Origin: Lachnospiraceae bacterium
Lineage (GTDB): Bacteria > Bacillota > Clostridia > Lachnospirales > Lachnospiraceae
Assembly (NCBI GenBank): GCA_016291655.1
Contig: JAEEYF010000032.1
Span: 1-34,442 of the forward strand
Reading direction: 5' to 3'
Length of the DNA: 34,442 nucleotides
The translations under genes were made by a program, and so were the position numbers. The notes under the pieces are model-generated. The model did no database searches. It was not told the DNA's origin and saw only the letters and a list, made by a program, of their open reading frames with translations. How positions within the stretch are numbered: the first letter of the stretch is position 1; every line of letters begins with the position of its first letter. Of the stretch, positions 8,200 to 15,356 are shown piece by piece.

Positions 8200-8240
8200 A
8201 AAAAAACGTCGAATCCCTTGCATAAGCAAAGAACTCGACG
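8200..8240 (-). terminator. Strong terminator of the 8.3-kb ncRNA
   Basis: An uninterrupted 15-bp stem (8240-8226 with 8221-8207, counting G-U pairs), closed by the tetraloop TTAT and followed by seven T. It is among the strongest terminators in the window. It may also end transcripts coming from the cysteine-peptidase-like gene upstream, which has no hairpin of its own. Confidence 0.85.
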
Positions 8241-8358
8241 CAAAAAATGTATTTTATTCCCATCGCCCCGGCTCACGGCTGTCCACTGCTCCGACGGTTT
8301 CTTTTCCAAACCGGACTTCGATGAGGGAATATCAAAGTTAAAGACTTAACAACTTATC
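8200..8358 (-). ncRNA. Unidentified structured RNA, about 159 nt
   Basis: A near-consensus promoter (8365-8394) fires on the minus strand into a non-coding segment that ends at a strong terminator. The middle (8330-8256) is closed by ATTCCC/GGGAAT plus ATCG/CGAT, 10 bp in all with a 2-nt bulge. Inside are a CGGTTT/AAACCG hairpin (8313-8295) and a G/C-rich stretch (GGAGCAGTGGACAGCCGTGA) that could form a tertiary core. No long ORF and no ribosome site are visible in it. I compared it with recalled consensus of 6S, SRP RNA, T-box, and lysine, SAM, cobalamin, glycine and c-di-GMP riboswitches and found no convincing match. It could be a stand-alone small RNA, a riboswitch upstream of lysA, or the structured 3' UTR of the gene at 8402. 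Confidence 0.6.
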
Positions 8359-8364
8359 AAGTTA

Positions 8365-8394
8365 ATTATACACATAATTACATTAAAAAGTCAA
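8365..8394 (-). promoter_or_regulatory. Strong promoter for the unidentified RNA
   Basis: Minus strand: TTGACT (8394-8389), 18-nt spacer, TATAAT (8370-8365). It begins only a few bases after the stop codon of the 8402-10198 gene. Confidence 0.7.
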
Positions 8395-8401
8395 ACAGAA
8401 A

Positions 8402-10198
8402 TTACGATAAATCCACTATTATGAAGTAATAATCATCATTAGTCTTGATCTTGAGTCTTCCTTCTCTGATGCCGTAAACAATGCCCTCTGCCGCACCGCG
8501 CTTAAGATCTTCGTTATTCTCTAACTCAGAACTGTATTCAGCTGCCTCATTTCCGATAAAGCCTTTAAGAACATCCAGATTCATAAGCTGAACCAGATCA
8601 TCGATGCTCCAGGTGTTGGGAATAGCGATCGAGAGTGATTTTCTGTCGTCCGTGCCATTTGCAATATTTGTTGCAATAGAAGCTACATCCATAATACCCT
8701 TGAGCATAAGCTCCGTCTTGGTATTATATGTAAAGTCGGGCTTGATGTTGTTGTCATAATCTGCATTGTCCAACAACAACTGAAGCATTTCATCGATCGT
8801 ATCCATTCTCGAAAGAATAATATCCAGTGTAAGCTTTGATACGCTGATTATAAAGCTTCCTTTGTATTTCTGTCCGGAATTGTTATCTACGGCATCGCAT
8901 ACCACATAGCAGATACCCGAACTGTTGGCTGTCAGTATATTGTCGGGATTTACCGAAGCAATATCATTGCATACCGATCTCCAGGTAATGGTGCTGTTAT
9001 TACCGGTGACATACTCCACATGGAAATCATTGAGGTTGTATTGATCGCCCTCAACAATATTGATCTGGTTGGATCCGTCCGACAGACCGATGAAGAGTTC
9101 AACCGGAAGGATCGGAGTCGGTGTCGGTGTATAATTCTGACCTACCGAAACCATGATCTCTCCCGAATAGATCGTTCTGCTTCCCATTGCGGTGACGGTA
9201 AACCTGATAGCACAATTTCCCGCCTTACAGGCTTTCACTACGCCCTCCGAATTCACCGTTGCTATCTTTTCATTCGAACTTCCCCATGTAATACTCCCTA
9301 TATCTGTGGAAGCATTGTAATCGTACACATTGTAGAAATTAATCTTAGCCGACTGTCCGATTTTCAAATGTACTTTTTCCCCGATGGAAGCCGAAGACGT
9401 TCCGAGCTGCGCTTTGCCATATGAAAAAGGTGCTTCAGCCTCCCTTTGGGAGGTGTTCGCCGCTCCTCCGGCAGAAGCTCCGTATACGAAAAATGAAGTA
9501 TAGGTCGGTCTGTTCGAATGCCAATGGCTGGGATAATCCAGGAAATTAAAGACGCCGTCTGCGTTTACACTCACAGACCCCCAGGACTCACTGATAACAG
9601 GTTGGCCCCTTCTAAGACTTTCCTCTCTCAAAACATAAGTAAAATGCTGATCGCAGCAAAGGATCACATAGTAACCCGCCTTGAGATAATCCATCATCAG
9701 ATCTGCTTTTCTCTTTTCGGTTCTGTTACCGAAATCAACTCTTTTGCAGAAAGTCAGATTAAAACCGCATACATCCTTGGCATATCTTACGGGCCATTTT
9801 CCTTTACCCGCACAGTTTGACTCATCCATATTGTTCAGGATGTAATATTTATCGTTATACTTAGTTGTACGTCCCCAGTTGTAAAGGGTATCGGGATTAA
9901 AATTATCGGGAACGGGACAACCGCATTCCATAAGAAGCTTTGCATATGCCACAACGTGGCACCCCCACTCGGCCATGCACCAATATGCCGATGCTCCCTG
10001 ATTCCAGTACATCCAGTCCGAACAATACTTTGTACCGTTTGCAACGGAATATGCACTATTCTTATTGGTGTTGCGGGCAACCTGCTTTTGTACCGAAACC
10101 GCAGCAAGACTCTCACTGTTGGGAGCCACTCCAAACGACATCAGCAGTGCAATGATCAAAGAAAACAATATTAATTTGTTTTTACTTATCTTACTCAT
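8402..10198 (-). CDS. Secreted papain-like (C39-type) cysteine peptidase-like protein with bacterial Ig-like domains
   Basis: 598 residues from the ATG at 10198, which has TAGGAG 7 nt upstream. The longer frame to 10225 begins with TTG and lacks such a site. A signal peptide occupies about 1-32 (KKNKLI-type basic start, long hydrophobic core). Residues about 55-240 resemble a C39_2/papain-like fold: C80 in WGCHVVAYAKLL is the likely nucleophile and H185 in CDQHFTYVL the likely His, followed by ESWG. A Big_2-type Ig-like domain (about 260-360, ITWGSSNEKIATVNSEGVV) and a second related domain (about 375-465, ITWRSVCNDIASVNPDN) are split by a YTPTPTPILP linker. The C-terminal 130 residues are unrecognised. 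The domain is rich in Cys (about ten within 60-200), unusual for this family. Substrate and role are unknown. Confidence 0.7.
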   Translation of the reverse strand: MSKISKNKLILFSLIIALLMSFGVAPNSESLAAVSVQKQVARNTNKNSAYSVANGTKYCSDWMYWNQGASAYWCMAEWGCHVVAYAKLLMECGCPVPDNFNPDTLYNWGRTTKYNDKYYILNNMDESNCAGKGKWPVRYAKDVCGFNLTFCKRVDFGNRTEKRKADLMMDYLKAGYYVILCCDQHFTYVLREESLRRGQPVISESWGSVSVNADGVFNFLDYPSHWHSNRPTYTSFFVYGASAGGAANTSQREAEAPFSYGKAQLGTSSASIGEKVHLKIGQSAKINFYNVYDYNASTDIGSITWGSSNEKIATVNSEGVVKACKAGNCAIRFTVTAMGSRTIYSGEIMVSVGQNYTPTPTPILPVELFIGLSDGSNQINIVEGDQYNLNDFHVEYVTGNNSTITWRSVCNDIASVNPDNILTANSSGICYVVCDAVDNNSGQKYKGSFIISVSKLTLDIILSRMDTIDEMLQLLLDNADYDNNIKPDFTYNTKTELMLKGIMDVASIATNIANGTDDRKSLSIAIPNTWSIDDLVQLMNLDVLKGFIGNEAAEYSSELENNEDLKRGAAEGIVYGIREGRLKIKTNDDYYFIIVDLS

Positions 10199-10252
10199 CC
10201 GGTAGCTCCTACGATTCCTGTTCAATCCCTTATACAGTCAAAACATGTCTGA

Positions 10253-10282
10253 TATATAGATCATACATGATTTTTATTGCAA
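10253..10282 (-). promoter_or_regulatory. Candidate promoter for the secreted peptidase-like gene
   Basis: Minus strand: TTGCAA (10282-10277), 18-nt spacer, TATATA (10258-10253), about 50 nt before the start codon. The short gap to the phosphodiesterase gene shows no terminator hairpin. Confidence 0.45.
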
Positions 10283-10314
10283 AATAATGGTAATTATATG
10301 TCACAATTTGTATC

Positions 10315-11556
10315 TTAGAAATAACTGTTCACGCCATGGTCGAAAGCTGCATCTATTATTTTTCCATCGCATCCGGGCATATCAATGCCCATTACTTTGG
10401 CTATTGTCGGTGCTATATCCACAATGTCGGCTCCTTCAAAAACAAATCCTTTTTTAAACGGACCGCCGGCAAGCCACAACAAGGTCCTCGCTTCCGGAGC
10501 TTCAAGTCCGAAACCGTGGTCTCCCAGGTGGTCACATTCACAATTTCTGTCAACATAACCGAAGCCTGCTTCCGCTTGAACCGCGAGCCTGATCTCCTTC
10601 GGTGCACGGATCTCTCTGAGTTGCTCTTCCGTGAGGATATATTTAATATGAAGCTCGCTCTTGTGTTCTTTGAGATAAGCAGCCGCCTTAGCGGTATCAT
10701 CCGCATATATATATGCCCCGAGGCCGACAGACTGTGCTCTTCCGATGTTCGCGTCGCAAAGCATTGCATCTAACGGTATATATCCGTTGGTAACATTCTG
10801 CTGTCCGTGATCGCTCATTACAACAAATATGGTCCTGTCTTCAATGCCGCGCTTCTTAACCGCATCTATCAACCGCTGAACTCTTCTGTCCATTCGAAGG
10901 ATCGCTGCTTTATCCGCTTCAGTCCCTACTCCTTCGTTGTGTCTCGTATCATCCGTATCCGCAAAATGCACGGTAATAAGGTCAGGATAATTCCTGCTTT
11001 CTATTAGTTTCTCACACAGCAATGCCATGTAATCATCCATATACTCACGTTTGAGACCGACTCTGTACTTTTTATACAGCATTTCCGTTTTTGCAAGCCA
11101 TAGCCTGGAGGCGTATTTAAGCATTTTTATAACCGGTATCTCTCCGGGAAGCGGAAGTACCTCGGGAAAATCCCACCTGATCAGCTTCCCGGCCTTGCCC
11201 GAAACAGGCCACAACAAAGATGCCACGGAAAGCTTTTTCTCGGAAGCCGCCTGCCACAGTGTACGCGTGCCGATATCCTTTACACTCCAATACCATTTAC
11301 GCATCCTGTCATTCACATCCGGCTGCCACGGCTCATTGTGTTCAATGCTATGACGGTCCGGATAGTTTCCTGTTATCACGGAAGAATGTATCGGATAGGT
11401 GATCGTGGGATAGATGGTCTTTACATTGTCAGTAAAGGCTCCTCTTTCCGTAAAATATGCAAATGCCGGCAGCGAAAGAAAATCCTTCGCATCAGGTCGC
11501 GCAACCGCATCGACCGAGAGCAAGATTACATTGTATGGATTTCGTTTTTTAATCAT
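10315..11556 (-). CDS. Type I phosphodiesterase / nucleotide pyrophosphatase family protein
   Basis: 413 residues in the alkaline phosphatase superfamily. Metal and nucleophile motifs follow the ENPP order: D15 in LLSVDAV, T53 in TITYPIH (nucleophile Thr), D200 and H206 in HFADTDDTRHNEG, D249-H250 in MSDHGQ, and D346-H347 in GDHGFG. These bind two metal ions, usually zinc. There is no signal peptide or membrane segment, so the enzyme is probably cytoplasmic. It would cleave phosphodiester or pyrophosphate bonds of nucleotides or related phosphorylated headgroups; the true substrate is open. The ATG at 11556 has an AAAGGTTG-type site, whereas the frame extends 10 codons further without one. 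Confidence 0.85.
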   Translation of the reverse strand: MIKKRNPYNVILLSVDAVARPDAKDFLSLPAFAYFTERGAFTDNVKTIYPTITYPIHSSVITGNYPDRHSIEHNEPWQPDVNDRMRKWYWSVKDIGTRTLWQAASEKKLSVASLLWPVSGKAGKLIRWDFPEVLPLPGEIPVIKMLKYASRLWLAKTEMLYKKYRVGLKREYMDDYMALLCEKLIESRNYPDLITVHFADTDDTRHNEGVGTEADKAAILRMDRRVQRLIDAVKKRGIEDRTIFVVMSDHGQQNVTNGYIPLDAMLCDANIGRAQSVGLGAYIYADDTAKAAAYLKEHKSELHIKYILTEEQLREIRAPKEIRLAVQAEAGFGYVDRNCECDHLGDHGFGLEAPEARTLLWLAGGPFKKGFVFEGADIVDIAPTIAKVMGIDMPGCDGKIIDAAFDHGVNSYF

Positions 11557-11640
11557 CAAACAACCTTTTTTTGTCAATTGCCACATCGATAAACCAACTA
11601 TATAAAGTCAACATAGTTAGCGCATAATACATTAAATTAT

Positions 11641-11670
11641 ATTATAACATTTACCGCATAACTATTGCAA
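11641..11670 (-). promoter_or_regulatory. Candidate promoter for the phosphodiesterase gene
   Basis: Minus strand: TTGCAA (11670-11665), 18-nt spacer, TATAAT (11646-11641). The leader would be about 75 nt. The gene-free stretch 11557-11858 otherwise holds the long inverted repeat, the dipeptidase promoter and AT-rich sequence. Confidence 0.5.
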
Positions 11671-11704
11671 CAAACAGTTTATAAATTTTTAACATTTTTG
11701 TCTT

Positions 11705-11770
11705 TGACACCTTGGGGACGGGGTTATGGTATCATTTTTTTGATACCATAACCCCGTCCCCAAGGTGTCA
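11705..11770. repeat. Perfect 30-bp inverted repeat with a T6 loop (REP/MITE-like)
   Basis: The arms 11705-11734 and 11741-11770 are exact reverse complements over all 30 bp, separated by six T. The arm starts TGACACCTTGGGGACGGGG. The CTTGGGGACGG core recalls short palindromic repeats scattered in many Bacillota and other genomes near IS200/IS605-like (Y1, RAYT) transposases. That link is from memory and untested. It lies between the divergent phosphodiesterase and dipeptidase genes, just upstream of the dipeptidase promoter. In RNA it would fold into a very stable hairpin on either strand. Confidence 0.75.
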
Positions 11771-11773
11771 TTC

Positions 11774-11802
11774 TTGCTTCCCCAAACTTCCTGTGCTATA
11801 CT
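11774..11802 (+). promoter_or_regulatory. Promoter for the C69 dipeptidase
   Basis: TTGCTT (11774-11779), 17-nt spacer, TATACT (11797-11802). Transcription should start near 11809, directly before the 15-bp palindrome. Confidence 0.6.
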
Positions 11803-11812
11803 TTCATGCGCA

Positions 11813-11827
11813 GTGAGTTCAACTCAC
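11813..11827. promoter_or_regulatory. 15-bp palindrome at the dipeptidase transcription start, possible operator
   Basis: GTGAGTTCAACTCAC is a perfect palindrome around a central C. It sits just after the predicted start site and about 20 nt before the ribosome site (AAGGAGA). The position suits a repressor site; a short leader hairpin is the alternative. Confidence 0.4.
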
Positions 11828-11858
11828 GGATAACAATATTCAAGGAGACTTAATATAT

Positions 11859-13322
11859 ATGGCATGCACAACAATACTGGTAGGAAAAAAAGCATCAAAT
11901 GACGGTTCTACCATGATTGCAAGAAATGACGACGGACATTTCGACGTCAAAAAACTGATCGTGGTCAGGCCCAAGGATCAGCCGAAAAAATACAAAAGCA
12001 AGATCGCGCACCTGAGTGTGGATTTGCCCGACAATCCCATGAGCTACACCGCTTGTCCCAGCGTTGACCCGAAGGACGGCATATGGGCTGCCTGCGGGAT
12101 CAACTCTGCAAACGTTGCCATGACCGCAACGGAAACCATCACAAGCAACGCACGCGTACAGGGTGCCGACCCTCTCGTGGTTTATAAGAAAAAGGATCCC
12201 GAGACCAACAAAGAAGTCATAGGCGGTCTCGGCGAAGAAGACTTTGTCACAATAGTTCTCCCTTACATCCGTTCCGCAAGGGAAGGTGTTGAGCGCCTCG
12301 GAAGTCTTTTGGAGAAGTACGGTACCTATGAAAACAACGGTATCGCTTTCTCCGACAACAACGAGATCTGGTGGCTTGAAACCATCGGCGGACACCACTG
12401 GATCGCCGCAAAGGTTAAGGATGAAGAGATCGTGATAATGCCCAACCAGTTCGGTCTGGATCACTTCGATCTTAAAGACGCCCTCGGTAAGTCAGAAAAC
12501 TATATGTGTTCGAAGGACCTCAAGGAGTTCATCGAAAAGTACTCGCTTAACACCGGTTCATCGGACAGCTTCAATCCCAGGCATATTTTCGGAAGCCGCG
12601 ATGATTCCGATCACGTTTACAACACCCCCAGAGGCTGGTACATGGGCAGGTACTTCTGCCCCACCGGGTACAAGTGGGAAGGGCCCGATGCGGATTTCAC
12701 CCCCGAATCGGACAACATCCCCTGGTCTCTGATCCCCGAGCTCAAAGTTACCGTTGAAGATGTCAAATACATCCTTTCCTCTTACTATCAGGGAACGCCC
12801 TACAATCCGTATGCAAAGGCAGATCTTCCCACCAAGGGCATCTATCGTCCCATCGGTGTAAACCGCACAGGTGTGATGGCGATCCTTCAGCTCAGGAACA
12901 ATGTTCCGAAGGAGATCTCCGCTCTCGAATGGATATGCTTCGGTGCCAATCCCTTCAACGCGGTCGTTCCTGTTTATACCAACACCGGCAGGATCCCCGA
13001 TTACCTGAGCAAGGTTACGCTTGACGCTGCCTCGACCAACTTCTATTGGACGAGCAGACTCATCGGAGCCCTTGCAGACCCCTGCTTCGGAAGCTGCATC
13101 CAGCTGATCGAGCGCTATCAGCACGCCATGGCAGACCAAAGCAGACGCATCGTAAACGAGTCTGATGAGAAGATGATCTCGTCCAGGGATTTCTCTCAGA
13201 TCGATGCCGCAAACTCGAGACTCTGCAAGATGGCAGAAAGAGAAGCCACCAAAGCACTCACTGCAGTCCTCGGTGAATCCTCCGTGCATATGAAATGCGG
13301 ATATTCAAGATCGGACAATTGA
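11859..13322 (+). CDS. C69 family dipeptidase (PepD-like)
   Basis: 487 residues. An Ntn-hydrolase dipeptidase: the N-terminal MACTT places C3 as the nucleophile exposed after processing. The family stretches ASNDGSTMIARNDD, ACGINSANVAMTATET, GIAFSDNNEIWWLETIGGHHW and NTPRGWYMGRYFCP follow in the usual order. The length is normal. There is no signal peptide, so it acts on peptides in the cytoplasm and releases amino acids. The start is fixed by the family-typical Cys at position 3 and AAGGAGA upstream. The gene is monocistronic, with its own promoter, a palindrome at the start site and a strong terminator. Confidence 0.92.
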   Translation: MACTTILVGKKASNDGSTMIARNDDGHFDVKKLIVVRPKDQPKKYKSKIAHLSVDLPDNPMSYTACPSVDPKDGIWAACGINSANVAMTATETITSNARVQGADPLVVYKKKDPETNKEVIGGLGEEDFVTIVLPYIRSAREGVERLGSLLEKYGTYENNGIAFSDNNEIWWLETIGGHHWIAAKVKDEEIVIMPNQFGLDHFDLKDALGKSENYMCSKDLKEFIEKYSLNTGSSDSFNPRHIFGSRDDSDHVYNTPRGWYMGRYFCPTGYKWEGPDADFTPESDNIPWSLIPELKVTVEDVKYILSSYYQGTPYNPYAKADLPTKGIYRPIGVNRTGVMAILQLRNNVPKEISALEWICFGANPFNAVVPVYTNTGRIPDYLSKVTLDAASTNFYWTSRLIGALADPCFGSCIQLIERYQHAMADQSRRIVNESDEKMISSRDFSQIDAANSRLCKMAEREATKALTAVLGESSVHMKCGYSRSDN

Positions 13323-13360
13323 TAAAGTACCAAGGCGGGCGACTTGCCTGCACTGCTTTA

Positions 13361-13394
13361 AAAGACCTTCGGTTTTTGCCGAAGGTCTTTTTTT
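13361..13394. terminator. Terminator between the dipeptidase and xthA
   Basis: Perfect 12-bp stem AAAGACCTTCGG (13361-13372) / CCGAAGGTCTTT (13379-13390), 6-nt loop, then TTTT. It also serves the convergent xthA transcript, although the minus-strand T-run is shorter. Confidence 0.88.
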
Positions 13395-14151
13395 ACAGGT
13401 CGATGTCCAATTCCACGGGACAATGATCCGATCCCAATATGTCCGTATGTATCTTTGCATCCTTCAGCCGATCGTTCAACGATGCGGATGTGATGAAGTA
13501 GTCGATCCTCCATCCCGCATTCTTTGCTCTTGACTGAAAACGGTAGCTCCACCAGGAATAGATCTGCTCCTTGTCGGGATAGAAGAAGCGGAAGGTGTCT
13601 GTCAAACCGTTGTTTACAACATTGTCAAACTTTGCTCTCTCTTCATCCGTAAAGCCCGCATTGTGATGATTTGTCTTTGGATTCTTAAGGTCTATCTCTT
13701 TGTGGGCCACATTCAGATCCCCGCAGTAGATCACGGGCTTAGTCTTTTCAAGCCCCTTTACATATGCAAGAAAATCATCCTCCCACTCCATCCTGTACTC
13801 AAGTCTCGAAAGATCCTCTTTTGAATTGGGTACATAAACGGTGATCAGGTAATACTCCGGATACTCCAGTGTGATCACTCTTCCTTCGTGGTCGTGCTTT
13901 TCGATCCCAAGGCCGTAGGTAACCCTGAGCGGTTCTTCCTTGGTAAATACAGCCGTCCCGGAATAGCCTTTTTTCTCCGCATAGTTCCAGTACTGCTTGT
14001 ATCCCGGAAGCTCAAGCTCGATCTGCCCTTCCTGAAGTTTTGTCTCCTGCAGGCAGAAAGCATCCGCATCAATTTTGTTAAAGAATTCCGTAAAACCTTT
14101 ATCTCTGCAGGCTCTGAGTCCGTTAACATTCCATGAGATAAATCTCTTCAT
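13393..14151 (-). CDS. xthA: Exodeoxyribonuclease III
   Basis: 252 residues. An AP endonuclease and 3'-5' exonuclease of base-excision repair. The EEP-fold motifs are complete: N8 in [10 protein letters not shown]36 in LQETKLQ, GDLNVAH with D145 and N147, YSWWSYR, GWRIDYF and the C-terminal SDHCPV. The start at 14151 gives the family N-terminus [11 protein letters not shown] and has GGGAAGAG upstream. The frame stays open 30 codons further, but the extra residues lie in the promoter region and have no ribosome site. The promoter at 14212-14241 precedes it. Confidence 0.95.
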   Translation of the reverse strand: MKRFISWNVNGLRACRDKGFTEFFNKIDADAFCLQETKLQEGQIELELPGYKQYWNYAEKKGYSGTAVFTKEEPLRVTYGLGIEKHDHEGRVITLEYPEYYLITVYVPNSKEDLSRLEYRMEWEDDFLAYVKGLEKTKPVIYCGDLNVAHKEIDLKNPKTNHHNAGFTDEERAKFDNVVNNGLTDTFRFFYPDKEQIYSWWSYRFQSRAKNAGWRIDYFITSASLNDRLKDAKIHTDILGSDHCPVELDIDL

Positions 14152-14211
14152 CGATCTCTTCCCTTCTGTTTTAACCTTATGTCCGATCAGTTTTGTTGAA
14201 TCAACGGTTTT

Positions 14212-14241
14212 ATTATACCACAGTATCGAAAAAGCAGACAA
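14212..14241 (-). promoter_or_regulatory. Promoter for xthA
   Basis: Minus strand: TTGTCT (14241-14236), 18-nt spacer, TATAAT (14217-14212). The -35 box lies inside the 3' arm of the terminator of the preceding epimerase gene. Confidence 0.6.
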
Positions 14242-14271
14242 GATGCTTATTTTTCCGCACGCTTGTCCGCT
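14228..14271 (-). terminator. Terminator after the epimerase gene
   Basis: AGCGGACAAG (14271-14262) pairs with CTTGTCTGCT (14242-14233) with one G-U, over a 19-nt loop, followed by five T. It overlaps the xthA -35 box. Confidence 0.65.
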
Positions 14272-14294
14272 TTTGGGAATGATTTATTATGAAG

Positions 14295-15317
14295 TCAGAA
14301 TTCCTGCTTTGCTTTGTCTACGATCTCCAGTACCCTGTCGCAGAACCTGTCGAAATCCGGGTCTTCCTCGTAGTTTTCCGGATGCGAGAGAACATAGTCC
14401 AGCGCGATCCGTACGCCCTTATGGAAAGGTATCGTGGTCTTCATGTCGGGAACAAGTTTCTTGAGCTTGCTGTTGTCAAACACTACCGAAACCGCCTTGT
14501 CTCCAAGCAGGCTTCCTCTGAAATCATAACCGCACTTTGCTCCCACATCACTCAGGAATTCCGAGGACACATGGCAGGCTTTTAGTTCAACGCCCAAAGC
14601 TTCGGCGATGGTCTTGTATATCTGATCCCAGGTGAGTATCTCATCTCCCGTGATCTGGAAAGCTTCTCCTATTGCATGCCTGTTTCCCATAAGGCCCACA
14701 AAACCTACAGCAAAGTCCGTGTTAAAGGTCAATGCCCAAAGCGAGGAGCCGTCGCCCTGAATGATGATGCGCTTGCCAAAAAGCATACGCTTTATCACCT
14801 GATAGAAGCCCTTGTTACCATGTATTCCCAAAGGGAGATTCCTTTCATCGTAAGTGTGGCTGGGTCTGACTATTGTAACAGGAAAGCCTTCTTCCCTGTA
14901 TTTCTTCATAAGAAACTCTTCACAGGCTATCTTGTTGCGGGAATACTCCCAGTATGGATTTGCCAGAGTCGTACCCTCGGTGATTACATAGCTTGCCGCA
15001 GGCTTGTTGTATGCCGATGCCGAGCTGATGAAAATGTACTGCTTCGTTTTTCCTTTAAACAGGCGGTAATCCCTTTCCACAGCCTTTACATCAAACGCTA
15101 TGAATTCGCTGACCACATCAAATTCCATGCCTTCAAGCAATTTTGCCGTTGCCTCTTCATCATATATGTTTGCTACGATCTGATGAACGTTTGCGGGAAC
15201 TTCCGCCTTACGGTTTCCTCTGTTCAAAAGCCAAACTTCCCGGGAAGGATCCTCGGCCAGCTTTCTCACTATTGCCATACTGATTGTTCCCGTTCCTCCG
15301 ATAAATAACGCTTTCAT
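14295..15317 (-). CDS. NAD-dependent epimerase/dehydratase (extended SDR)
   Basis: 340 residues. The N-terminal Rossmann motif GGTGTIS (8-14) binds NAD(P). Further SDR signs are SSASAY (the Ser of the catalytic set) and YSRNK (Tyr-x3-Lys), followed by VRPSHTYDERN. It belongs to the NAD-dependent epimerase/dehydratase group that acts on nucleotide sugars or related compounds; the substrate is not readable. The start has GGAGGAG 6 nt upstream. It follows the MATE gene by 39 nt on the same strand and shares its terminator, so the two probably form an operon. Confidence 0.85.
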   Translation of the reverse strand: MKALFIGGTGTISMAIVRKLAEDPSREVWLLNRGNRKAEVPANVHQIVANIYDEEATAKLLEGMEFDVVSEFIAFDVKAVERDYRLFKGKTKQYIFISSASAYNKPAASYVITEGTTLANPYWEYSRNKIACEEFLMKKYREEGFPVTIVRPSHTYDERNLPLGIHGNKGFYQVIKRMLFGKRIIIQGDGSSLWALTFNTDFAVGFVGLMGNRHAIGEAFQITGDEILTWDQIYKTIAEALGVELKACHVSSEFLSDVGAKCGYDFRGSLLGDKAVSVVFDNSKLKKLVPDMKTTIPFHKGVRIALDYVLSHPENYEEDPDFDRFCDRVLEIVDKAKQEF

Positions 15318-15356
15318 GCTTGCTCCTCCTCCGCTGTATTATATTCTCAAGCCCGC

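Noticed and set aside
8120-8402. Lysine riboswitch or T-box in front of lysA
   Set aside because: The conserved lysine-riboswitch and T-box wording is absent, and lysA has its own promoter after the terminator. The element is listed only as an unidentified RNA.
11705-11770. Reading the long palindrome as an ordinary terminator
   Set aside because: It lies between divergent genes, upstream of both, so there is no transcript for it to end. The T-run is in the loop rather than after the stem.
14152-14241. Longer N-terminus for exonuclease III
   Set aside because: The extra 30 codons cover the xthA promoter and lack a ribosome site; the family start is at 14151.
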